This document shows positions 1 through 8,103 of a stretch of 20,593 nt of DNA, piece after piece (position 1 is the stretch's first letter; each line of letters starts with the position of its first letter). The position numbers and the translations under genes are program-made. Below the pieces are notes generated by a model. That model was not told the DNA's origin, ran no database searches, and saw only the letters and a list, made by a program, of their open reading frames with translations. Origin of the DNA: Tubiluchus corallicola (lineage: Eukaryota; Priapulida; Priapulimorpha; Priapulimorphida; Tubiluchidae); NCBI GenBank assembly GCA_030141605.1, contig JAQGDQ010001931.1:1-20593 (forward strand), given 5' to 3'.

Positions 1-211
1 TGACCGTCACCGCACGGCTAATAGAAACTAAAAGGTCATCTATTTGACTTGCACTTGAACAGCGCCAGCGTGGTGTGGACTCTCAATCAGACAAGCTTTG
101 CACACTGAAAAGCCTAACTGCATTTGACACTGTAGTATTTTACTTTTACAAGTCGACAAATTTCACAGTGCTGATTGCATTCTACGGTACGGGAGGCGTA
201 GCTACGCTGGG
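1..211. other. Unique flank, no gene seen
   Basis: Non-repetitive AT-leaning sequence left of the first minisatellite. I see no convincing reading frame, RNA gene or element end in it. Confidence 0.5.
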
Positions 212-1197
212 GTGTTTGGTTTCGGGAATTGGATAGAGCAAGCACAATTCTATCATTTGGTTTCTGGGGTTGGATAGAGCAAGGACAATCCTATTGTTTG
301 GTTTCTGGGGTTGGATAGAGCAAGGACAAATCCATTGTTTGGTGTCTGGGATTGGATAGAGCAAGGACAAATCCATTGTTGGGTTTCTGTGATTGGATAG
401 AGCAAGGACAAATCCATTGTTTGGTTTCTGGGGTTGGATAGAGCAAGACAACCCCATTGTTTGGTTTCTGGGGTTGGATAGAGCAAGACAATCCTATTGT
501 TTGGTGTCTGGTGTTGGATAGAGCAAGGACAAATCCATTGTTGGGTTTCTGTGATTGGATAGAGCAAAGACAATCCCATTGTTTGGTTTCTGGGGTTGGA
601 TAGAGCAAAGGCAATCCCATTGTTTGGTTTCTGGGGTTGGATAGAGCAAGACAACCCCATTGTTTGGTTTCTGGGGTTGCATAGAGCAAGGACAATCCCA
701 TTGTTTGGTTTCTGGGGTTGGATAGAGCAAGGACAATCCCATTGTTTGGTTTCTGGGGTTGGATAGAGCAAGGACAATCCCATTGTTTGGTTTCTGGGGT
801 TGGATAGAGCAAGGACAATCCCATTGTTTGATTTCTGGGGTTGGATAGAGCAAGGACAATCCCATTGTTTCGTTTCTGGGTTTGGATAGAGCAAAGACAA
901 TCCCATTGTTTGGTTTCTGGGGTTGGATAGAGCAAGAACAATCCCATTGTTGGGTTTCTGCGATTGGATAGAGCAAGGACAATCCCATTGTTGGGTTTCT
1001 GCGATTGGATAGAGCAAGGACAATCCCATTGTTTGGTTTCTGCGATTGGATAGAGCAAGGACAATCCCATTGTTTGGTTTCTGGGGTTGGATAGAGCAAG
1101 GACAATCCCATTGTTTGGTTTCTGGGGTTGGATAGAGCAAGGACAATCCCATTGTTGGGTTTCTGCGATTGGATAGAGCAAGGACATCTTATTGTCT
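212..1197. repeat. Minisatellite, 41-bp unit, 24 copies
   Basis: The core GGATAGAGCA recurs 24 times at a 41-bp (rarely 40-bp) step from 231 to 1171. Each unit also carries CCATTGTTTGGTTTCTGGGG or a close variant. The variants (TGCGATTGG against TGGGGTTGG, AAATCC against AATCCC, loss of one G after GCAAG) are mixed along the array. The plus strand is rich in G and T. Because 41 is not a multiple of 3 and the minus strand of the unit has no stop codon, all three minus frames stay open for about 250-300 codons with a 41-residue period. I treat these frames as by-products of the repeat. Confidence 0.97.
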
Positions 1198-2000
1198 TTG
1201 ACAGTTGGCCTCTCAGCTCTAGCACAAGATAATTAAGCATTTTTTCGGTAAAAATTTGTTATCACTTTTTTTCTTATTCATCTTGTCATGCCATGTTTTT
1301 GAATTGGAGTCGCAGTAAAGAAAGCTGGTAAAGATCCATGGATCGATACCAGGCTGAGCTTGTATTTTAGCCAGAAGTACGATTGTATGTAGTTTGAATA
1401 GCCAGCCCCGCAGGCCTACACCAAGATTTACCTGTCCAAAAACAAATGCTTCACGTGGGTCAACCTCGATCTGGGTTCGTACACTAACTCACCTATTGGC
1501 TCACTAACTCACGTATTGGTTCACTAACTCACCTATTGGTTATTTCGCAAAAAAATGTTTACTCTGAAATTCGTACTACGTAAATATTATCTTTTAACTT
1601 ATTGATTGGATCATCATTTCTGGGGTTGCCATGGATATGAAATTTTACATCCATATACATAACAGATTTTACGTGGAAACAGTGGATCTCCAAGAATATA
1701 TCCACGTACGATAAATGTACGATAATCTTTGTACTTTGCAATTGTACCATTGAAATTGTAAGGAAGCCAAGAATATAACGTTTGCAGTTGCTTAAATCAA
1801 AAACATGTTTCTATCAAATGTGGAAGCCATGTACTAGAGAGTAGACAGTTTCAATTAACAATTTCAGTTGAGACACAAAACAAACTTACAACAGTGAAAA
1901 AAACAATCATTGATCGCTTGAGTGACTTTATGAATTACGTCTGTGGATCTATGTGAAAATATCTATGGCTTCCATAGCATGTTCTGACATCCAAAACTGT
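1198..2000. other. Inter-array spacer, no gene seen
   Basis: About 800 bp of mostly unique sequence. It contains a 12-bp perfect palindrome GATCCATGGATC at 1333-1344, a three-copy 20-bp repeat (listed separately) and a CTATGG/CCATAG inverted repeat at 1963-1977. A 63-codon minus frame (1559-1750) has no recognisable motif and is not called. The last 40 bases (ATCTATGGCT, then ACATCCAAAACTGTAC) look like a decayed edge of the 37-bp array. Confidence 0.5.
1482..1541. repeat. Short tandem repeat, 20 bp x3
   Basis: Three contiguous copies of CACTAACTCACCTATTGGTT with one or two substitutions. They sit at 1482-1501, 1502-1521 and 1522-1541. Confidence 0.93.
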
Positions 2001-3043
2001 ACATTGATATATCCATGGCTGTACTCTTGGATATGATCCATTGATATATCCATGGCTGTACTCTTGGATATGATCCATTGATATATCCATGGCTGTACTC
2101 TTAGATATGATCCATTGATATATCCATGGCTGTACTCTTGGATGTCATCCATTGATATATCCATGGCTGTACTCTTGGATGTCATCCATTGATATATCCA
2201 TGGCTGTACTCTTGGATGTGATCCATAGATATATCCATGGTTGTACTCTTAGATATGATCCATATCCATGGCTGTACTCTTGGATATGATCCATTGATAT
2301 ATCCATGGCTGTACTCTTGGATGTCATCCATTGATATATCCATGGCTGTACTCTTGGATGTGATCCATTGATATATCCATGGCTGTACTCTTGGATGTGA
2401 TCCATTGATATATCCATGGCTGTACTCTTGGATGTGATCCATTGATATATCCATGGCTGTACTCTTGGATATGATCCATTGATATATCCATGGCTGTACT
2501 CTTGGATGTGATCCATTGATATATCCATGGCTGTACTCTTGGATGTGATCCATTGATATATCCATGGCTGTACTCTTGGATGTCATCCATTGATATATCC
2601 ATGGCTGTACTCTTGGATATGATCCATTGATATATCCATGGCTGTGCTCTTGGATATGATCCATTGATATATCCATGGCTGTACTCTTGGATATGATCCA
2701 TTGATATATCCATGGCTGTACTCTTTGATGTGATCCATTGATATATCCATGGCTGTACTCTTGGATGTGATCCATTGATATATCCATGGCTGTACTCTTG
2801 GATATGATCCATTGATATATCCATGGCTGTACTCTTGGATATGATCCATATCCATGGCTGTACTCTTAGATATGATCCATTGGTATATCCATGGCTGTAC
2901 TCTTGGATATGATCCATTGATATATCCATGGCTGTACTCTTGGATGTGATCCATAGATATATCCATGGCTGTACTCTTGGATGTGATCCATTGATATATC
3001 CATGGCTGCACTCTTGGATATGATCCATTGATATATCCATGGC
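2001..3043. repeat. Minisatellite, 37-bp unit, 29 copies
   Basis: CCATGG recurs 29 times at a 37-bp step. The unit reads CATTGATATATCCATGGCTG followed by TACTCTTGGATATGATC or TACTCTTGGATGTGATC. Two units, near 2257 and 2843, lack the same 6 bp (TGATAT) and are 586 bp apart, which equals 16 units minus 6 bp. The minus strand of the unit has no stop codon, so all three minus frames are open with a 37-residue period. One such frame (2324-3202) continues from a real ATG in unique sequence at 3202 through about 53 non-repeat codons. That join may be chance and no gene is called. Confidence 0.97.
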
Positions 3044-3737
3044 AACCTGTTTAGTTTTCACCCGAGTGTTAAATAACATTGTGGGTCTTGGTTCATTTTT
3101 TTTCCTTTTCCTTGTCACGTACCAGTGTATACTTGATGGGGAAAAATTGATCCGATTCTCATTTCTATCAAAAACCCAGCAGCTGTGTACATAAAAGTGC
3201 ATTTCGTTTCAGTCGCCTAACTGCTTTCTGTGAAAACAAGGAAAATTGAGAAAACGTTTACATTTGACTTGCAACGCCCTCGTGCAATGTTTGTGCTGTT
3301 GAAAATTATGTTCGTTTGTGACGTCATCAGCAGTTGGGCTCGCCCGCCGTTGATTAAGTTTTTAATCTATTATTTAATTACCATAAATGATTTTGCAGTA
3401 TTAGTTGTGACGCTCAGGGGTTATTTAAAGTTTAGTTAAACTGTTTAATGATATAAGGCTAGAAGCCAACCTGTCCTGAAATCAGATTCCACCTGTACAT
3501 TCAATGATACTGTTTATGCATTATTACTATATCATGTGATTGAAGCCACGTAGACGAAATTTTGGCTGTTGAGTTCGCCCAGGTATTCCGCTTTAAGCTA
3601 AGCGGACGTTCTCATGTCATAAAATGATGGTTTAGTAGTAACGGTGCTTGCTTGTAGAAAAGCGATCTGTCTACATGGTTACGACAGAGATGATACTTAC
3701 CTGCTGCTGATTACATTTTCCTGACGCTCACCTGATA
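3044..3737. other. Inter-array spacer holding dispersed repeat copy A
   Basis: Mostly unique sequence apart from copy A of the dispersed repeat (listed separately). A CCGCTT/AAGCGG inverted repeat with a 6-nt loop lies at 3588-3605. ACTTACCTG at 3695-3703 is, on the minus strand, a perfect consensus 5' splice site CAG|GTAAGT. It sits beside GCTGCTGATTACA, which resembles the 57-bp unit, so it looks like a diverged flanking copy of that unit. Confidence 0.5.
3225..3450 (+). mobile_element. Dispersed repeat family, copy A
   Basis: The core at 3291-3405 is shared with 12010-12110 (copy B) and 15615-15720 (copy C). In one plus frame the core reads IMFVCDVISSWARPPLIKF, compared with NMFICDVITNWATLSLIKS in B and IMLVCEVISSWARPRLIKF in C. 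Copies A and C also share TTTTGCAGTATT and AAACTGTTTA further downstream, after which A diverges. The sequence shows an interspersed repeat. I do not recognise the family, and the protein-level similarity may reflect former coding or simply recent common ancestry. Confidence 0.75.
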
Positions 3738-6130
3738 CATAACCTGTTAAAGATAGTACTTACCATTTGTCGATGATATCTGCTGTTGATGATACATAAC
3801 CTGTTAAAGATTGTACTTACCAGTTGTCGATGGTATCTGCTGCTGATGATACATAACCTGTTAACGATTGTACTTACCAGTTGTCGATGATATCTGCTGC
3901 TGATGATACATAATCTGTTAAAGATTGTACTTACCAGTTGTCGATGATATCTGCTGCTGATGATACATAACCTGTTAACGATTGTACTTACCAGTTGTCG
4001 ATGATATCTGCTGCTGATGATACATAACCTGTTAAAGATTGTAATTACCAGTTGTCGATGATATCTGCTGCTGATGATACATAACCTGTTAAAGATTGTA
4101 CTTACCAGTTGTCGATGATATCTGCTGCTGATGATACATAACCTGTTAAAGATTGTACTTACCAGTTGTCGATGATATCTGCTGCTGATGATACATAACC
4201 TGTTAAAGATTGTACTTACCAGTTGTCGATGATATCTGCTGCTGATGACACTTAACCTGTTAAAGATTGTACTTACCAGTTGTCGATGATATCTGCTGCT
4301 GATGATACATAACCTGTTAAAGATTGTACTTACCAGTTGTCGATGATATCTGCTGCTGATGATACTTAACCTGTTAAAGATTGTACTTACCAGTTGTCGA
4401 TGATATCTGCTGCTGATGATACTTACCTGTTAAAGATAGTACTTACCAGTTGTCGATGATATCTGCTGCTGATGATACTTAACCTGTTAAAGATAGTACT
4501 TACCAGTTGTCGATGATATCTGCTGCTGATGATACACAACCTGTTAAAGATTGTGCTTACCAGTTGTCGATGATATCTGCTGCTGATGATACATAACCTG
4601 TTAAAGATAGTACTTACCAGTTGTCGATGATATCTGCTGCTGATGATACTTGACCTGTTAAAGATAGTACTTACCAGTTGTCGATGATATCTGCTGCTGA
4701 TGATACATAACCTGTTAAAGATTGTGCTTACCAGTTGTCGATGATATCTGCTGCTGATGATACATAACCTGTTAACGATTGTACTTACCAGTTGTCGATG
4801 ATATCTGCTGCTGATGATACTTAACCTGTTAAAGATTGTACTTACCAGTTGTCGATGATATCTGCTGCTGATGATACATAACCTGTTAACGATTGTACTT
4901 ACCAGTTGTCGATGATATCTGCTGCTGATGATACATAACCTGTTAAAGATTGTACTTACCAGTTGTCGATGATATCTGCTGCTGATGATACATAACCTGT
5001 TAACGATTGTACTTACCAGTTGTCGATGATATCTGCTGCTGATGATACATAACCTGTTAAAGATTGTAATTACCAGTTGTCGATGATATCTGCTGCTGAT
5101 GATACATAACCTGTTAAAGATTGTACTTACCAGTTGTCGATGATATCTGCTGCTGATGATACATAACCTGTTAAAGATTGTACTTACCAGTTGTCGATGA
5201 TATCTGCTGCTGATGATACATAACCTGTTAAAGATAGTACTTACCAGTTGTCGATGATATCTGCTGCTGATGATACTTAACCTGTTAAAGATTGTACTTA
5301 CCAGTTGTCGATGATATCTGCTGCTGATGATACATAACCTGTTAAAGATAGTACTTGCCAGTTGTCGATGATATCTGCTGCTGATGATACTTAACCTGTT
5401 AAAGATTGTACTTACCAGTTGTCGATGATATCTGCTGCTGATGATACTTACCTGTTAAAGATAGTACTTACCAGTTGTCGATGATATCTGCTGCTGATGA
5501 TACTTAACCTGTTAAAGATAGTACTTACCAGTTGTCGATGATATCTGCTGCTGATGATACACAACCTGTTAAAGATAGTACTTACCAGTTGTCGATGATA
5601 TCTGCTGCTGATGATACATAACCTGTTAAAGATAGTACTTACCATTTGTCGATGATATCTGCTGCTGATGATACTTAACCTGTTAAAGATAGTACTTACC
5701 AGTTGTCGATGATATCTGCTGCTGATGATACATAACCTGTTAAAGATTGTGCTTACCAGTTGTCGATGATATCTGCTGCTGATGATACATAACCTGTTAA
5801 AGATTGTACTTACCAGTTGTCGATGATATCTGCTGCTGATGATACTTAACCTGTTAAAGATAGTACTTACCAGTTGTCGATGATATCTGCTGCTGATGAT
5901 ACACAACCTGTTAAAGATTGTGCTTACCAGTTGTCGATGATATCTGCTGCTGATGATACATAACCTGTTAAAGATAGTACTTACCAGTTGTCGATGATAT
6001 CTGCTGCTGATGATACTTGACCTGTTAAAGATAGTACTTACCAGTTGTCGATGATATCTGCTGCTGATGATACATAACCTGTTAAAGATTGTACTTACCA
6101 GTTGTCGATGATATCTGCTGCTGATGATAC
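3738..6130. repeat. Minisatellite, 57-bp unit, 42 copies
   Basis: The 57-bp unit contains ACCTGTTAAAGATTGTACTT, then ACCAGTTGTCGATGATATCT and GCTGCTGATGATACATA. From 3788 to 6123 the GATGATAC motif advances 41 periods, and two units are 1 bp short. Common variants are GATAGT against GATTGT, TAACG against TAAAG, and ACATAACC against ACTTAACC or ACACAACC. On the minus strand nearly every unit holds CTG|GTAAGT, a strong 5' splice site motif. The two short units, with ACTTACCTG at 4421-4429 and 5446-5454, hold a second, perfect CAG|GTAAGT. The 57-bp length equals 19 codons, which produces a 19-residue periodic minus frame (5448-5906) that I do not call as a gene. Confidence 0.97.
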
Positions 6131-6148
6131 TGCCGTTGGTACTTCCAT
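6099..6148 (-). CDS. Candidate short coding exon ending in a GTAAGT donor
   Basis: On the minus strand an ATG at 6148 in a strong start context (A at -3, G at +4) opens 16 codons, MEVPTAVSSAADIIDN, plus two bases. It then meets CTG|GTAAGTAC, with the donor GT at 6098-6097. Without splicing the frame ends at once (TGG TAA), so the segment makes sense only as an exon. An in-frame TAG lies about 17 codons upstream of the ATG, consistent with a start exon. The last ~30 bases of this exon and its donor are exactly what the 57-bp array next to it repeats, so the array probably grew from this junction. There is no homology support. It could equally be the array's unique founder edge with no coding role. 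Confidence 0.3.
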
Positions 6149-6600
6149 GCTGTGGTTACTGGTGATCCTTGCCTCGTGACGAGTGCAAGAGTTCGAATGC
6201 TACTCTACTATGACGTCATATAAGTGGAGGCGAGGACGTCATCGGGAGTCGTCAAAGTTTGGAGACGTCGTTCACGTAATCGGATGCATGAAGAGGTAGT
6301 GTGGCCAACCGTTCCATGGTGCACCACTCCTCGATGAAGCCCACTGGTGAGGAGTCAGAGAGATGGCGGTTAGATGGGAGGCAGGAGAAAAGTCGCTTGG
6401 TGATGCCGAGACGGGACTGGTGAAAAACGTTGCGTTAGTCTCGAGTTTTGAGATTAAATTGAGTCATTAAATTGTTGTATTATTTTATTAATTCGGTGGT
6501 TTTTCCCAGCGTTTTAGACTGAGTGTTTGATTCTTTGCCTTAGAATTACACTTAAGTCACGAACTACTCATCTGCAATAGCGAAAATTAGACTACATCGT
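6131..6600. other. Spacer right of the 57-bp array
   Basis: Unique, locally GC-richer sequence with three GACGTC-containing sites (listed separately) and the candidate minus exon at its left edge. A GAGTTCGAATGC stretch at about 6189 resembles a Pol III B box, but no A box is placed correctly for it. No other gene is seen. Confidence 0.4.
6211..6269. promoter_or_regulatory. CRE palindrome cluster, possible promoter
   Basis: A full TGACGTCA (CREB/ATF-type site) lies at 6211-6218, directly abutting TATAAG on the plus strand (ATATAAGT). GACGTCAT follows at 6235-6242 and GACGTCG at about 6263-6269. Read on the minus strand, the cluster is about 65-115 bp upstream of the ATG at 6148, a plausible promoter distance. 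Motif occurrence alone is weak evidence. Confidence 0.25.
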
Positions 6601-6631
6601 GACAGTTGTGTTAAAATGTTTACTTTTTACC

Positions 6632-6742
6632 ATTCCAAGGCTTTGGAATGGCATAAATGATGAATTAAAAACTGTTCAGCCATTTCAAAAATTTAAAAAG
6701 AAATACAGAGCAATGATTCTCAACAAGTACAACACTTCCTAA
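6632..6742 (+). pseudogene. LINE ORF2 C-terminal fragment
   Basis: A plus frame of 36 codons ending in TAA at 6740-6742 begins IPRLWNGINDELK and continues QPFQKFKKKYR. The pattern LWN-x(5)-LK followed by F-x-x-FKKK is the characteristic C-terminus of many LINE reverse transcriptases (commonly LWNSLP, then FKxxLK). Upstream, a related-looking reading lies in a different frame, so a frameshift near 6630 is likely. The rest of the ORF is missing. This is a dead fragment and should not be annotated as a host gene. The longer minus frame across this region (6665-7054) is its antisense shadow. Confidence 0.65.
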
Positions 6743-6967
6743 TTTCCCACACCTACTGCAGCAGTCATACCATAATCCTGGTACAGATGATGCAAAACAA
6801 AGCACCATTGATAAATCTTTAGAGCTGATGTCAACATAGCGCAATCTATTATCTTTCTTCCTACCATTTCCACTAGCACATCCTTCTACCCTTCCTGTGT
6901 GATCTAACCTTTCTCCTAGTTCTTTTTTTTGTTCACTCATCCATTCTTTTTTATCGGGTTCACATGA

Positions 6968-7006
6968 CAGTGGGCTTATACAAGCCTTTGCTTCTCTAGC
7001 CCACTG
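6968..7006 (+). other. LINE 3' UTR hairpin
   Basis: CAGTGGGCT (6968-6976) and AGCCCACTG (6998-7006) are perfect 9-bp inverted arms around a 21-nt loop. A stem-loop in the 3' UTR is the kind of structure that several LINE reverse transcriptases bind to start target-primed reverse transcription. Confidence 0.6.
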
Positions 7007-7124
7007 CAGTACAATTATTCTTTTATGATAACGATAGCGTATGAAATATAACAATTTAATACAGTATGACGTAATAATTTTGATGTCACTGTGTGCTGAA
7101 TGTCATTATATTGTACTGAATGTG

Positions 7125-7163
<39 letters not shown>
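7125..7163 (+). repeat. (ATA)13 microsatellite, LINE tail
   Basis: Thirteen perfect ATA triplets directly follow the LINE 3' UTR. Position and purity suggest the element's terminal repeat, perhaps later expanded. Confidence 0.9.
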
Positions 7164-7165
<2 letters not shown>

Positions 7166-7394
7166 AGAAAATTTGATAGTGTATCATCCTGTCTTTCTTT
7201 GAGAAAAAGGGAAAGTTGGTCTCGATTGCCATCTTTGTATTCCAGTTAGAATCAGATAAAATGGCAGTTATCTACGAGAACGTTAGTAGATTGTGCCCTC
7301 TGTTTGGCATCCGTTCTCCCGGGTCCAATTTGCTCCCTTTTCTGGTATTTAGAAGGTTCTGATTGGATTTGGCCTGATCAGCGCAAGTATTCAA
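7164..7394. other. Unique spacer
   Basis: Non-repetitive sequence between the LINE tail and the candidate minus exon. No feature is supported. Confidence 0.4.
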
Positions 7395-7652
7395 TTACCC
7401 GGCAGTGAGTTCACAATCTTGATGGAAAATTCCGTAATAAATCAGGTCCAAGGCGTATGAGAGAGAAATGTCATCTCCCGGGGGAGGTTTGACGCAATCC
7501 GAGCGCGAATTCCTCCTTTCCTTTTCATGAAACGCCTCGTTGAGCGCAACTTTCAATCTCTGCTGTAACTCACGCACAGAATTCTCGGTTTTTGATACTT
7601 TTTCATGAAAGCAAAAGTTTACAGTTTGCTCAGCTTGCCGGTTGTTTGCTTT
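7395..7652 (-). CDS. Candidate coding segment, coiled-coil-like, unrecognised
   Basis: The minus strand is open for 85 codons between a TGA at 7655-7653 and TAA at 7397-7395. The middle, RELQQRLKVALNEAFHEKER, has heptad-spaced Leu/Val/Ala and dense E/K/R, as in a coiled coil. A PPPGDD stretch and a more hydrophobic tail (LSYALDLIYYG) follow. Codon use mixes GC-rich third positions and the region is locally GC-richer than its flanks, which favours coding. There is no in-frame ATG. A pyrimidine-rich acceptor (ATTTCAG, cut after 7661) lies just before the TGA, so the upstream exon border is unclear. A weak donor, G|GTAATT, sits at the stop. It could be an internal exon, a pseudogene piece or chance. 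I do not recognise the protein. Confidence 0.33.
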   Translation of the reverse strand, partial: KANNRQAEQTVNFCFHEKVSKTENSVRELQQRLKVALNEAFHEKERRNSRSDCVKPPPGDDISLSYALDLIYYGIFHQDCELTAG

Positions 7653-7845
7653 TCATTTCTGAAATTACGGGTTATTGAAAATTGTTGGTTTTGGAAATGT
7701 GTAGCGCCGAGTGTTTGTCAACAAGAGCGTTGATAGATGGCGTTTTCTGCCTGCCAGTTGATCTATTATATTCCGAGAAATGAAGTTTTTTTGCTCTGAA
7801 TTCCAACTAATTGATTCAAGTATCACACTTTATTTCCTTAATCGA
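7653..7845. other. Unique spacer
   Basis: Non-repetitive sequence before the 43-bp array. Its last bases, AATCGAG|GTAACT, form a plus-strand donor-like motif that is then repeated by the array. Confidence 0.4.
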
Positions 7846-8054
7846 GGTAACTATTTTCTGCACAGTGATTTGGACAGGATAGAATTGTGGTAACTATTTT
7901 CTGCACAGTGATTTGGACAGGATAGAATTGTGGTAACTACTTTCTGCACAGTGATTTGGACAGGATAGAATTGTAGTAACTACTTTCTGCACAGTGATTT
8001 GAACAGGATAGAATTGTGGTAACTACTTTCTGCACAGTGATTTGAACAGGATAG
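7846..8054. repeat. Minisatellite, 43-bp unit, 5 copies
   Basis: GGTAACTA or GTAACTAC starts units at 7846, 7889, 7932, 7975 and 8018. The unit continues TTTTCTGCACAGTGATTT and then GGACAGGATAGAATTGT. The last copy is clipped at about 8054. Differences are limited to a few substitutions (TATT/TACT, TTGG/TTGA, GTGG/GTAG). Confidence 0.97.
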
Positions 8055-8103
8055 TAGTTGCATTATCTTATAAGAGACAGTTTCTTTTTGAGCTTGCACT
8101 TGC

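Larger units (their letters stand above)
6575..7163 (+). mobile_element. 5'-truncated non-LTR retrotransposon (LINE) 3' end
   Basis: This segment has the order expected of a LINE 3' end: the tail of a reverse-transcriptase ORF, a stop codon, a 3' UTR with a stable hairpin (6968-7006) and a trinucleotide tail (7125-7163). The upstream limit is uncertain, because the coding similarity fades left of about 6575. TAA/ATA tails are known from I-type and some other LINE clades, but I do not assign a clade. Confidence 0.7.

Noticed and set aside
253-1240. Long minus-strand proteins of about 250-300 residues with a 41-residue repeat
   Set aside because: All three frames are open because the 41-bp unit lacks stops. 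Open frames in every phase are expected and do not indicate coding.
1559-1750. 63-codon minus frame
   Set aside because: No recognisable motif, no splice or start support, and a length expected by chance in AT-rich DNA.
1949-3011. Minus-strand periodic proteins (MDISMDHIQEYSHG type)
   Set aside because: Translation of the 37-bp minisatellite in several frames at once.
5448-5906. 152-residue minus protein with a 19-residue repeat
   Set aside because: By-product of a 57-bp unit being 19 codons. It is open only where the GATAGT/GATTGT and ACTT/ACAC variants happen to avoid stops.
212-6130. Direct repeats of 23-57 bp at regular spacing as CRISPR arrays
   Set aside because: Units are contiguous with no variable spacers, the whole period repeats, and the context is animal-type DNA.
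6180-6205. B-box-like GAGTTCGAATGC as part of a tRNA or SINE
   Set aside because: No A box at the right distance upstream and no T-arm stem.
6665-7054. 129-codon minus frame
   Set aside because: Antisense to the LINE 3' end. No motif, and the plus-strand LINE reading explains the sequence.
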